Of a stretch of 64,000 bases of DNA, positions 25,405 to 34,359 are shown piece by piece (position 1 is the first letter of the stretch; the number at the start of each line of letters is the position of its first letter). The notes under the pieces were generated by a model. It made no database searches. It worked only from the letters and a program-made list of their open reading frames with translations, and was not told the origin of the DNA. Source of the DNA: Paraburkholderia translucens (GTDB taxonomy: Bacteria > Pseudomonadota > Gammaproteobacteria > Burkholderiales > Burkholderiaceae). A program made the position numbers and the translations under genes. The DNA lies in NCBI RefSeq assembly GCF_020881035.1, contig NZ_JAJITC010000007.1, positions 62,001-126,000 on the forward strand, written 5' to 3'.

Positions 25405-28400
25405 TTAATGCAGCTGCGTTTGAATCACCGTTGCAATGCCTGGACAGTGATCATAAAGCCGTTGCAGTGCCGCCTTACCGCGCGGAGAAAGCGGCTTGTC
25501 GGCCAGCAATTCGCGCAAAGAATAAAGATGACCGTCGTACAGCTCTGTCGCTTCGACGGAGCGAGCTGCTTCGATAAGCAAGGCTGTTGCAACGATCCTT
25601 TCGGTAGGTGAAGCGAGCGCCTCGGCAGCATGCAGAGCCTCACGCCCGAGAGCGAACACGTCGGCGCTACATCGGCGGTCGAGAGACGCACGCACTACTT
25701 CGTTGAGTGCATAGGAAAGATGCCGTTTGTCGTCAGCTTGACGAAGCACGTCGAGACCTTCTGGCACGAACGAGCGCGTGTCGTCGTCCGCCAGCCGCAG
25801 TTCTGCAATCTGGCTGATGACCTCGGCATATGGCGCACCGGAGTCGCCCATTTTGTGGGCGGCCTCGATGATCTCCCCTGCCACCTGGACAACCTCCTGA
25901 TACGCGCCGCGTTCGAAGATCATCGTCGCGAACCAGACGAGACACTGGAACTCGCGCCAGTGATCGCCCGTCGCACGCGCTTGCCGCACGGCTTCGTCAA
26001 GCTTCAAACAGCCGGTTTCCAGGTCGCCGCCGGTCCGTGCGAGCAGTGCCTCGCCCCACGCCAGTTCGACGACGCGCAGATCGAGACGCGTTGCGAGCGC
26101 GCCCGCCTCCTGAAGAACGTGGCGTGCGCGAGGCAGATCGCGCTCCAGTTCGAGCAGACATCGGCCCGTGTTGGCGAGTTGCCTGCAGCGCGTCGCCGCA
26201 TCGGCTTTTCGCGCGGCCGTTTCGGCGCGGATCGTCACTTCGCGTGTGCGATCAATGTCGTTCGCCTGCAGTGTCAGCCAGGATAGGCTATGGAGCCCCT
26301 GAACGATGTCGGCATGAAGCGACAGGGCTTCCGCCTCATCGATGGCGCGCTCGAATTCATGCTCCATCGACGCGGCGCAGGCGTGGCCTGAACTGGCGAT
26401 GGCAACCAGCCGCGCAGTCAGCAACTGGATTTCGAGGTGAACGCGTTCGCTGCCGCTGGGCAACGAACGTGCGTGAGCGAGCCCGCGTTCCGCGACCGTA
26501 CGTGCCTCCGTGGCCGCAAAAACGCGAAGACAGTGATGACTGGCCTCGACGCATGCTCGCGCCGTCATTCGCGAGTCGCCGCCCAGCGTCGCGTGATGAA
26601 CGACTTCGCCATACAGCCGCGGGTCATGGGTGCTGTTCGCAAGCAGGTGCCGCGCAATCTGATGATGAATCGCGCGCCTGTGCGGCTGGGAAAGCGTTCG
26701 GTAGACGGCCTGCCGAACGAGATCATGTGCAAAGTCGAACTCCGTGTCGGTCGCCTCGGCAAAGATTCCGCGACGCTGCAGTTCGGACACGCACGACAGA
26801 ATGTCAGCCAGCGGACGGTCGAGCAGCTGCGCAAGCTGCTCGGGAGCAAACGCACGACCTGTCGAAGCCGCGAACGACAGGAGATCGCGCGTGGGCGAGT
26901 CCAGTGGCGCGAGCCGATCGGCGATCAAAGTATCCACAGTGCACGTCGACACTTCGCCATCCATTCGTTTTGCACGCGCGAGTTCGATCACATAAAGCGG
27001 ATTGCCGCCGCTGTCTTTCAGCGCCTCGTCAGCGCGCAGCCCGCTTCCCGATGCTTCGACAAGTGCGCCGACTTCGGTAGCAGTAAGCGGTGGCAGCGGG
27101 AGGCGGGTGAGCCTGCCGTCGTGCGCCAGCGACTGCAACAGTATCCGCGCGGACCGGTTGTCCTCCGTCTCGGCGGGACGTGCAGCCGCGACGAATATGA
27201 CAGGCAGTGCATCGCCCGCTCGCCGCAGTACGAAGTGGAGCAATGCCGCCGACGATTCGTCAAGCCACTGCAGATCGTCGAACACGAACGCCAGGCGATG
27301 TTCGACGCACAACCGGCCGAGCAACGCAACGACTGCTTCATAGAAGCGTTCGCGGCCTCGCTCGTCGGCCTGGAATCCGAGCGTGCCGGGCGCGCGCGGG
27401 AGAATGAGCGGCGCGAGAAGTCGGTCGGCGGGCGCTGACGCATCGATGCCGAGCTCGCGCAACGCGTCCATCCAGATGCCGTATGGCCGGATAGCCTCCG
27501 CTTCATAGCAGCGGCCGCGCAGCACGCGGTAGGACGCGCTCGTCGCGCATCGACTGAAATGATTGAGCAGTCGGGTTTTGCCGATGCCCGGCTCGCCCGT
27601 CAGCAAAGTGAGGCCGTGCGGCTCCCTGGATGTCAACAGCACATCAAGCTTCGCGCGCTCCGCGAAGCGCCCGACGAGAGGCAATTGGGACATCGCTTGT
27701 TGTTCATGCGACGACGCTCGCCCGTTCTGCGCCGCCGCACCATTGTCGCCGTTCGAAGGACGCTTGCCGTCAAGTGCTGCCGGATCGACGCAGTAACTGG
27801 CACTGCCCAGCGACGCTGCGTGCCGCATGCGCCGGACCGCATCGTCGAGCATCGTACAGGCACGAGCGCCGATCTCGCGCTGAAGGAGCTCGCGTGCATA
27901 ACGGTGGTGGCTGTCCGCATCGGGACGACGCCCAGCCGCATCGAGCAAACCGACTAATGTCGCGTGAGCGGCTTCATCGAGCGGGTCCGTGTCGACGAGT
28001 TCGCGGCCGTATTGCAAAGCAAGCGGCACGTCATATGCCAGTCCCGCGATGAGCGCGCGCAGGACGGTTTTGCGCATGCGCCCGAAGCATTCGCGCTGTC
28101 CGACGCACCAGTTGTGAAAACGGTAGCAGCCCGGCAGTTCGAGGCCGCCCAGAAATTCGCCGCGCAGTAGTTGTGCGGCTTCTTCGAGCGCGGCAACAGC
28201 CAGGCGGTCGGTTCCCGATGCGAGTAGCGCCTGGACCCTGCTGCTATCGACGAACGCGCCGGCGGCATTGAATGCAATGTGTGTCCGGTCGGCGACGATG
28301 CGCTGCAGCGAGGTGTCGTCGACTAGGGGACGGAGCTTGGAGAGGCTCCAGCGGAGCGCGGCGCGCGGATCGTCAGGGCCGTCCCACAGCAGATCGCACA

Positions 28401-28590
28401 GCATCGACCTGGGCAATGCGCTCTTCGACACCGCGAGATATCCGAGCAGGGCGCGAGTACGCCGGGAAGCCGGTAATGGCACGTTCACGCCATCGCGCCG
28501 AACTTCGAGTTCGCCGAACAGGCGAATGCTCAAAGGCCGCGCCACGACGTCAGGCGTATTCGCGTTTTGCACGCTGGCTCCAACCGTCAT
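25405..28590 (-). CDS. SARP/BTAD-type regulator with AAA ATPase and TPR-like region
   Basis: This 1061-residue protein opens with an OmpR-type winged helix (about 20-110, LFGELEVRRDGVNVPLPASRRTRALLGYLA split across the wing), followed by a bacterial transcriptional activation domain (about 115-250). A STAND-like AAA module follows, with Walker A GEPGIGKTR at 332-340 and a Walker B FVFDDLQWLD near 425. The last 450 residues are helical repeats. Such proteins integrate a signal through the repeats and NTP hydrolysis before activating transcription. The only gene obviously in its unit is the DUF4242 gene downstream. The ligand and targets are unknown. Confidence 0.88.
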   Translation of the reverse strand: MTVGASVQNANTPDVVARPLSIRLFGELEVRRDGVNVPLPASRRTRALLGYLAVSKSALPRSMLCDLLWDGPDDPRAALRWSLSKLRPLVDDTSLQRIVADRTHIAFNAAGAFVDSSRVQALLASGTDRLAVAALEEAAQLLRGEFLGGLELPGCYRFHNWCVGQRECFGRMRKTVLRALIAGLAYDVPLALQYGRELVDTDPLDEAAHATLVGLLDAAGRRPDADSHHRYARELLQREIGARACTMLDDAVRRMRHAASLGSASYCVDPAALDGKRPSNGDNGAAAQNGRASSHEQQAMSQLPLVGRFAERAKLDVLLTSREPHGLTLLTGEPGIGKTRLLNHFSRCATSASYRVLRGRCYEAEAIRPYGIWMDALRELGIDASAPADRLLAPLILPRAPGTLGFQADERGRERFYEAVVALLGRLCVEHRLAFVFDDLQWLDESSAALLHFVLRRAGDALPVIFVAAARPAETEDNRSARILLQSLAHDGRLTRLPLPPLTATEVGALVEASGSGLRADEALKDSGGNPLYVIELARAKRMDGEVSTCTVDTLIADRLAPLDSPTRDLLSFAASTGRAFAPEQLAQLLDRPLADILSCVSELQRRGIFAEATDTEFDFAHDLVRQAVYRTLSQPHRRAIHHQIARHLLANSTHDPRLYGEVVHHATLGGDSRMTARACVEASHHCLRVFAATEARTVAERGLAHARSLPSGSERVHLEIQLLTARLVAIASSGHACAASMEHEFERAIDEAEALSLHADIVQGLHSLSWLTLQANDIDRTREVTIRAETAARKADAATRCRQLANTGRCLLELERDLPRARHVLQEAGALATRLDLRVVELAWGEALLARTGGDLETGCLKLDEAVRQARATGDHWREFQCLVWFATMIFERGAYQEVVQVAGEIIEAAHKMGDSGAPYAEVISQIAELRLADDDTRSFVPEGLDVLRQADDKRHLSYALNEVVRASLDRRCSADVFALGREALHAAEALASPTERIVATALLIEAARSVEATELYDGHLYSLRELLADKPLSPRGKAALQRLYDHCPGIATVIQTQLH

Positions 28591-28705
28591 TACAACGCTT
28601 CAGGGGGAGGCTCATATCGTCGAACGGCATTCATCGAATGTCTCTTTCACGCAGATTACTACCAGAGCGCAAGGCTCTGCTACTTCAAACCGAGGGGAGG
28701 TTGAC

Positions 28706-29059
28706 GTGGCGAACCATCAAGGCAGGTTGAACGGGTACATCCGCACACTCGTCCATCGTCGCGTTGCATTAACAGCCGCTGCAGCGCCACCCAGAACGGA
28801 CACGCTACGACTGTATGAAGCGCTGGTTGAACATCCCCTCACCCCAGGTGAACTTGCAAAGACGACGGGTACGCACCCGTGCGCAGTCGCCAAGTGGCTG
28901 GGGATCCAGGTGAGGAGAGGTCATCTCCAGTACGACGCGGCACGTCAGCAATACTGGATGACCGAACAGCAGGCGCTGACACTTGATCGTGAGCGCGGGC
29001 TCTGTTTCCTTAGCAACGCGTTGCGGACGCGGCGCAGCATGGGGCCAATCGCTCGTTGA
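28706..29059 (+). pseudogene. Truncated Rv2258c-like methyltransferase (N-terminal domain only)
   Basis: From a GTG at 28706 with GAGGGGAGG upstream, 117 codons encode the winged-helix dimerisation domain that precedes the SAM-binding domain in this methyltransferase family. Diagnostic parts are LRLYEALVEHPLTPGELAKTTG, VAKWLGIQVRRGHLQYD and YWMTEQQALTLD. The sequence then turns into unrelated residues and stops, with no SAM-binding domain (normally another 230 residues) in any frame. It is probably a deletion remnant, although expression of the lone domain cannot be excluded. It is divergent to the SARP gene. Confidence 0.7.
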
Positions 29060-29228
29060 GTGGTCAGGAACGGTATTGGAAGGTCACGCGCCGCGTGCAT
29101 TGATCGACGCCGGTCGACAGAGGGGTGATCCGTTGCATGGCTCGGACTCCCATAAAGGTCGCCGAGCTTCAATGCGGGTGCTGCGGGGCGCCTGCCGCGC
29201 GTGCGGAGCCCCGCTCCGGAGCCCGGCG

Positions 29229-29561
29229 TCAGTGATGGTCGAAGAGGTTGATCTGGCCGCTCTTGTACAGTTCGCGGACCTTGGTTTTGAACGCCACCTT
29301 CGGCGTTTTCTTGCACGCATCGACGATGACGCCAATCGGCGTGGCCGTATCGGCGACCATCGTATCGGTCTCGCGGATGCCGAGCTTATCGACGCCGGCG
29401 ACCCAATAGACAAGCGTCGGACGATAGACGTCGTCCACGGCAACGAAGTCCTCGCAGGTCATCTTCGCGGGACTCATCGGCTTACTCGTCTGCCCGAGAG
29501 TCGGTTGAGCGAGCAGAAGTGCGAACAGGACGGATGAGGCTGCGGCTGCGGCTTGTTTCAT
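29229..29561 (-). CDS. HdeA/HdeB-like periplasmic acid-stress chaperone
   Basis: This 110-residue protein has a signal peptide (AAAAASSVLFALLLAQPTLG) and a mature part with the two conserved cysteines in MTCEDF and DACKK, plus YWVAGV between them, as in HdeA. HdeA-type proteins are small periplasmic chaperones that unfold and bind clients at low pH. The ATG at 29561 is preceded by AAGGAG, so the upstream Met at 29576 is not the start. It is monocistronic here. Confidence 0.85.
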   Translation of the reverse strand: MKQAAAAASSVLFALLLAQPTLGQTSKPMSPAKMTCEDFVAVDDVYRPTLVYWVAGVDKLGIRETDTMVADTATPIGVIVDACKKTPKVAFKTKVRELYKSGQINLFDHH

Positions 29562-30143
29562 GTTGCACTCCTTCATTGGAAAGAGGTTACGGAGGTGCCT
29601 GGACCGCCGGTTTTGCGTGTCAAGGCCATCGATGCTCCCAGAAGCAGTCGCTGCCGTACAGAGATCGGCTGGCGCAAAACCTTCCAGGCGTGGCGCGTCA
29701 GGCCACGCTTGTGTTCAGGCATCTAACGGATCTTCTTGGTAATGCCGCAGGCCAACAATCGGACCTTGATCCTATCACGCGGGAGCGGGAGCCGGCGCGA
29801 ACGCCCGTGGGTTCGGTGTGGGTTAGGCGCACCCATCTGGCGGGAATCGCCCCGGTGACATGCCCCGCAACGGTCGCGATTGAGTTAACGGGCGAGTATC
29901 GAGTGTGCTTCCGAAGCGGCCATTGCGGCGGTCCTGGACCGAAGGGCGGCTCAGGTTCGGGTCCAGCGGATCACAGCTAGCGCTGCTGTTCGCCCCCGTT
30001 TGTAAACCGCGTCCGGCAGCGCCCGGCCAGGAACGGACGGTCGACACAGCGGCCAAGATTGGTGACAATTTCGACAACGGTCCCACCTCATGTCCGGTCG
30101 CGGATACCAGCCTAACGACATATTGAGCTCCCATCTAACAAGC
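29562..30143. other. Intergenic stretch containing repeat copy 3
   Basis: There is no convincing gene. Frames on both strands are short or overlap the repeat. The stretch includes the third 88-bp repeat (29949-30036). A ribosome site for the hydrolase gene at the right end is weak. Confidence 0.6.
29949..30036 (+). repeat. 88-bp dispersed intergenic repeat, copy 3
   Basis: This copy aligns gap-free with copy 1, with only a handful of single-base differences, and starts GCTCAGGTTCGGGTCCAGC. It lies 108 bp upstream of the next plus-strand gene. Confidence 0.85.
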
Positions 30144-30875
30144 ATGAGCAATACCTTGCCAGTCGTTTTCATTCATGGCTTCATCGGCACACTGGATGTC
30201 GCCGGCTACGACTCTCCGCACGCGGCCCCTGATCTACTCGGCTACGGCCAGCACCAATCCGCGCCTCCGGACGCCATATCGCTACCCGGCCAAGTCGAAC
30301 ATCTGCGGGCGTTTGTTGGCGCCCGCTTTGGGAGCGGGCCCGTCGACATAGTTGGTCATTCCGTTGGCGGTGCGATCGCCATGCTGTTCGCCCATACGTA
30401 CCCCGAGTACGTCCGCCGAATCGTGAATGTCGAAGGGAACTTCACATTGGACGATGCGTTCTGGTCAGCGTCGGTCGGACGGATGAGTCCGAACGAGGCC
30501 GACGCCATGATGAACAGATTCCGCTCTGACCCGTTAGCCTGGATCAGTGGTTCCGTTACCGCACCTGCGCCACACCTGCGTGAAGTCGCTATCCGCTGGC
30601 TTGCTCACCAGCCAGCTTCCACGCTTCGCGCCATGGGGCAGTCGGTTGTCACGACAACAGGCGACGATAACTACGCTGCGATACTAGAACAGGTCTTCGA
30701 CCGGCATCCGGTGTATCTGCTTTCCGGTGAACATTCACGCAAAGGCTGGAACGTACCCGACTGGGCACTGGAAAAATGCGCTGGAGATCACACACTAGCC
30801 AACAGCGGCCATCTGATGATGCTCGACAACGAGGTCGCCTTTTCAGCAGCGATCAAGCGATTCTTGGCCGAATAG
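30144..30875 (+). CDS. Alpha/beta-fold hydrolase
   Basis: This 243-residue hydrolase starts MSNTLPVVFIHGFIGTLD (oxyanion region HGF), has the nucleophile elbow GHSVGG, and ends with a catalytic-type His in LANSGHLMMLDN. It is short for the fold, with a reduced cap region. I chose the ATG at 30144. No neighbour suggests the substrate. Esterase or lipase-like activity is the general expectation. Confidence 0.85.
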   Translation: MSNTLPVVFIHGFIGTLDVAGYDSPHAAPDLLGYGQHQSAPPDAISLPGQVEHLRAFVGARFGSGPVDIVGHSVGGAIAMLFAHTYPEYVRRIVNVEGNFTLDDAFWSASVGRMSPNEADAMMNRFRSDPLAWISGSVTAPAPHLREVAIRWLAHQPASTLRAMGQSVVTTTGDDNYAAILEQVFDRHPVYLLSGEHSRKGWNVPDWALEKCAGDHTLANSGHLMMLDNEVAFSAAIKRFLAE

Positions 30876-31065
30876 GTCGGTTGCTGCGGATTACGTGGGG
30901 CGACGGGCGGCCAACTGCGGACGTTTGAAAGTCGGACCCGCCCCAAGTACCGGACACACAGGCCCAGACTTGAACTGGCAAATCGAGGCCGGTTCGTAAT
31001 AGTTGTGTCATCCACGAATGTAAGACTTCGCATGATTTTGCAGGCAAACTTACATTCCCATTAAA

Positions 31066-32412
31066 ATGAAAACGTTCCCCAAGATTCGCTCCATCGCTTT
31101 CAGCGCTGCACTACTTGCTAATCTGACTATCAGCGCTTGCGGTGGCTCCCACAACAATGGCAACAGCCCCGCCACTGGCGCAAGCCAGTCTCAGCCCCCC
31201 ACTGCTAAGACATTCTCGCTTGCGCTGTTCGGCGATGTGCCGTACGGCAATCCCAATCCGACCGCAGGCGCTGCTCCCGGTGACGATCTGTACGAATTCA
31301 AGCACCTGCCGCAGTACCTGTCGGCTATCGCGAGCGATAAAGATGTGAGCGTTGCCTTCCACGTCGGTGACTTGCACTCGGGCTCGGAAAACTGCACGGA
31401 AGTCTACGACCGGGCTATTCAAAGCTTCTTCTCGCAGTTCACGCTGCCCTTGGTCTACACACCGGGTGACAACGAATGGGAAGACTGCCAGGTACCGAAG
31501 CAGATCGCTGGCTTCTACTCTGATACGGACCCGCTGCTGGGCAACGTCGCTGGAATTCCCCAGCCGAGCTATAGCACGGGCTCCAATAAGCCTGGCGATC
31601 CCGTGGATAACCTGAACCTGGTTCGCCAACTGTTCTTCCCTGCTGCAGGCTCGACACTGGGTTCTGGTGCCCTCCAGGTTCACAGTCAGGCTCAGGAAGG
31701 GACAAACGCTACGGACAAGCAGTTTGTCGAAAACGTCTGGTGGGCGAACCAAGGCGTGGTATTCGCTACCGCCAACATTCCAGGCGGTTCGAACAATGGT
31801 ACCGACGTGTGGTTTTCGGGTAAGAAACCGCAAACTCCGGACACGGCGAATATGACTGCGCAACAGGCTACGGAAGTCGCGAACCGTACGCAGGCTACCA
31901 AGGATTGGCTCAACAACGCTTTCGACCAAGCTGAAGCGCAGAAGGCAACTGCACTGGTAATCGCCGTGCAGGCCGACATGTGGAGTGCGGAAAGCCTGGG
32001 CAACAATTCCCGTCTGTCGGAATATGCACAGTACGTGGACATCATTGCTCGCCGTACTGCTGAATTCGGCAAGCCCGTCCTGGTCATCAACGGGGACACC
32101 CACCTGTACCAGTCCGACAATCCGCTGATGCCGAATCAAGCGTGCGTACACGAAAACGCCAAGCCCGCCACTCAAGTCTATGACGCATCGACCCCGTTCA
32201 CTGCGGCTACCCCCTGCTCGTTCGACCCATACGTGATGAACCCGGTGGGCACGAATTACAACGTGCCGAACTTCCACCGCATTATCGTCCACGGCCAGAC
32301 CACGCCGATGGAATGGACGAAGTTCACGTTCGATCCGACCAAGAACGCACCGAATGGCGTCGATGCCTATGGTCCGTTCTCGTGGTCGCGGCAGCAAGTC
32401 ACGCTGAACTAA
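31066..32412 (+). CDS. Calcineurin-like phosphoesterase lipoprotein
   Basis: This 448-residue protein has a lipoprotein signal with lipobox ISAC (TISACGGSHNNG) and a metallophosphoesterase domain with the usual metal-ligand blocks in order: LFGDVPYG, HVGDLHSG, YTPGDNEWEDC and INGDTHLY, though a final GH-x-H block is replaced by IIVHGQTT. It is probably anchored to the outer membrane facing the periplasm. Its base composition is lower in GC and its codon choice (many GCT, GAA, CAG) differs from the neighbours, which suggests later acquisition or high expression. The substrate is unknown. Confidence 0.82.
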   Translation: MKTFPKIRSIAFSAALLANLTISACGGSHNNGNSPATGASQSQPPTAKTFSLALFGDVPYGNPNPTAGAAPGDDLYEFKHLPQYLSAIASDKDVSVAFHVGDLHSGSENCTEVYDRAIQSFFSQFTLPLVYTPGDNEWEDCQVPKQIAGFYSDTDPLLGNVAGIPQPSYSTGSNKPGDPVDNLNLVRQLFFPAAGSTLGSGALQVHSQAQEGTNATDKQFVENVWWANQGVVFATANIPGGSNNGTDVWFSGKKPQTPDTANMTAQQATEVANRTQATKDWLNNAFDQAEAQKATALVIAVQADMWSAESLGNNSRLSEYAQYVDIIARRTAEFGKPVLVINGDTHLYQSDNPLMPNQACVHENAKPATQVYDASTPFTAATPCSFDPYVMNPVGTNYNVPNFHRIIVHGQTTPMEWTKFTFDPTKNAPNGVDAYGPFSWSRQQVTLN

Positions 32413-32586
32413 CCGCGAACCTGACTCGCAGAGGGTTTGCCGAGGCAAACCCTATCGTCGTGATGTTTGACGAAGGCGAATCGAGTTCGACCAGCTGCTG
32501 CGGCTGGAATCCGTCACAGTCGAGCGCGGCCACTTCGCTGTATTCGACAACAAGTCGGACAGATTTGCCCGCGCTTTGATCTATCG
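32413..32586. other. Short intergenic stretch
   Basis: Between the phosphoesterase stop and the end of the convergent small gene I see no gene and no strong hairpin. Confidence 0.5.
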
Positions 32587-32853
32587 TCAGAGATCAGCGG
32601 CCGACAGCATTATCCGTTCGCCCGTGCTTGGCAGCGCTTTCTGTTCCACGGCCTGCAAAACCCGGCGTTGACCAAGCTGGAAGGCGAGCATCAGTTGTTT
32701 CGGGGTTTCGTCCGCAGCGCCGAGTTTTGCACAAACCGTTTCAGCGGGGAGGGCGAAGGCGCAGTAACCCCATCCAAAGCCGTAGGCCGAAAACAATCGG
32801 GTCAAGTCAGCCGACAGGAGTGGGGCTGATAGGTTCATCTGGGTCTGGTCCAT
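32587..32853 (-). CDS. Small protein of unknown function
   Basis: This 88-residue protein has AGGAAG nine bases before its ATG at 32853. It contains FGWGYCAFALPAETVCAKLGA and FQLGQRRVLQAVEQKAL and ends IMLSAADL. The overall layout, with Cys in the first half and a terminal LSAADL strand, is reminiscent of DUF1488 proteins, but I would not insist on it. It is convergent with the phosphoesterase gene. Confidence 0.55.
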   Translation of the reverse strand: MDQTQMNLSAPLLSADLTRLFSAYGFGWGYCAFALPAETVCAKLGAADETPKQLMLAFQLGQRRVLQAVEQKALPSTGERIMLSAADL

Positions 32854-33277
32854 AGCTGTAACTTCCTGATTTGGAACACGGTTAGAGCCTGATGGTGCGG
32901 CAAGGTTAGTTGAGCGTCCGCGCCGCGTCCAGGTAGGACGTTCGATAAGGGCGATGACGGCTTGGCTTCGGTCGTTCCGTCTTGGTTGCGCCGAAAGTCC
33001 GCTCGGGGTCGAGTGCTGCGCGTCGCGGCCGAGCTATGGCAGACCGCGCCTGTCATTGGAGCGGCCGGGCTGCTACTCTGGAACCTCCCGGATCCCAGTG
33101 TGGCGATCGCACAAAGTATGGCGGCCCTGGCACGTAGATTGGCCGCCGCAATGGCTCAGGGCCAACTACGTTTATGCGAGTCGGCCTTCTCTTGCCGAAG
33201 GAACGCTTCACGTACCTGCGCAGTTTTCCCAGCCCTGCGGATCATTGGAAGTGCGATACGTGACGGCACAAACGCGT

Positions 33278-34288
33278 ATGGTCGCGCATTCTGTGTGCAT
33301 TCCCATGTTTACTGTCTACGAGCCCTTCAATCTGGCAGATTTCGAGGTGCAGCGCGCGCAGATCAAGCCGCTTGTCAGTTCCCTTCGGTTCGCAAATGTG
33401 CTCATCGATACGATCTTCTACGACGTCAATGCTTTTCATCGCGCGATGAAAATCGACGGTTTGGACGTGACTATCCACGCACCCCGTGACTCGTGCGCGC
33501 AGTTTGCTCGCGCGCTTCAAGAGGTGGACCTGGGCGCGTTAGCAAACCCAGAGGGTGCCATCGTTATCGTTGATGCCAGCGCGACTCCTCACATCCAGTG
33601 CTTTTTCGATGTCTCCGAGTTCCTCGGCGCCAAAGACGGCGTGAGCCGTATTGACTCGATCTCGGTAAGTGGCGTGGGAAGCTCCGCGCTCGGATCGGCG
33701 GCCTTGGCGTGGAATGTCTCCCGCGCAATGGGAAAGCCCGTGGCAGGCATTGTTCCTGGCTACGGGTTAGCTGACGTCGTCCAGCAGGCGCTGGGAGGAT
33801 TCTTTGGGTTCGGACTTTTTACGTACTGGATGAAGCAGCCTCTTCAGAACACCCTGGCGGTGTTGGTGCCGGGAGCCGCATCGGTGGGAAGGAGTCTGGT
33901 CGCGACCGTTCCAGGAACGAAGACGGCCGCGACCGAGGCTCCAGTATTCCAGCATGGCAGCGGCTCTTCCGACGTACTGCACTACATTCTTAAACACACC
34001 GACCACATCAGGACCCTGGTCGGACACAGTAAAGGAGCGCTCGTCATCGAGAACGCTATCGCGGAGCAGAAGGAGGAAACGCTGAGGCGTCTCAAGATAC
34101 TGACCTTTGCATGCAGCATCCGTGAGCAGCCCGCTGTCGGCGAATATGAGCAATATCTCGGCATCATCGACGCGTTGGGACTGCTGGGCTCCGCCGGTAA
34201 CCGCCCGGAACACGCGGTCCCGACGTGGCATAGTACGAATTCCGAAATGCCCCTCACGATGCACGTCGCAACGTTGGCGCATCCTTAA
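33278..34288 (+). CDS. Putative alpha/beta hydrolase-like protein, start uncertain
   Basis: The frame is open from 32954, but protein-like composition begins near 33250. Candidate starts are GTG 33251, ATG 33278 and ATG 33305, and I give 33278. The product (about 336 residues) has VGHSKGALVIENA, a nucleophile elbow of alpha/beta hydrolases, at about residue 248, preceded by ISVSGVGSSALGSAALAWNVSRAMGKPVAGIVPGYG, which may be a second such loop, and a hydrophobic GGFFGFGLFTYW segment. No signal peptide is evident. I do not recognise the family. Lipase-like activity is a guess. Confidence 0.6.
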   Translation: MVAHSVCIPMFTVYEPFNLADFEVQRAQIKPLVSSLRFANVLIDTIFYDVNAFHRAMKIDGLDVTIHAPRDSCAQFARALQEVDLGALANPEGAIVIVDASATPHIQCFFDVSEFLGAKDGVSRIDSISVSGVGSSALGSAALAWNVSRAMGKPVAGIVPGYGLADVVQQALGGFFGFGLFTYWMKQPLQNTLAVLVPGAASVGRSLVATVPGTKTAATEAPVFQHGSGSSDVLHYILKHTDHIRTLVGHSKGALVIENAIAEQKEETLRRLKILTFACSIREQPAVGEYEQYLGIIDALGLLGSAGNRPEHAVPTWHSTNSEMPLTMHVATLAHP

Positions 34289-34359
34289 GGACTCGTTTTT
34301 GGCTGCCATTTGGTGTGGCACCCTTGCGGGCGCTCTGGGAATTCCACGACCCCGGCGCC

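Noticed and set aside
31111..32448. 445-codon open frame antisense to the phosphoesterase gene
   Set aside because: It is a shadow frame. The plus strand carries a signal peptide and ordered metal-binding blocks, while the antisense product has no recognisable domain or ribosome site.
32954..33277. N-terminal extension of the hydrolase-like gene at 33278
   Set aside because: The translated stretch is Arg/Trp/Cys-rich and unlike a protein N-terminus, with no ribosome site at its Met codons.
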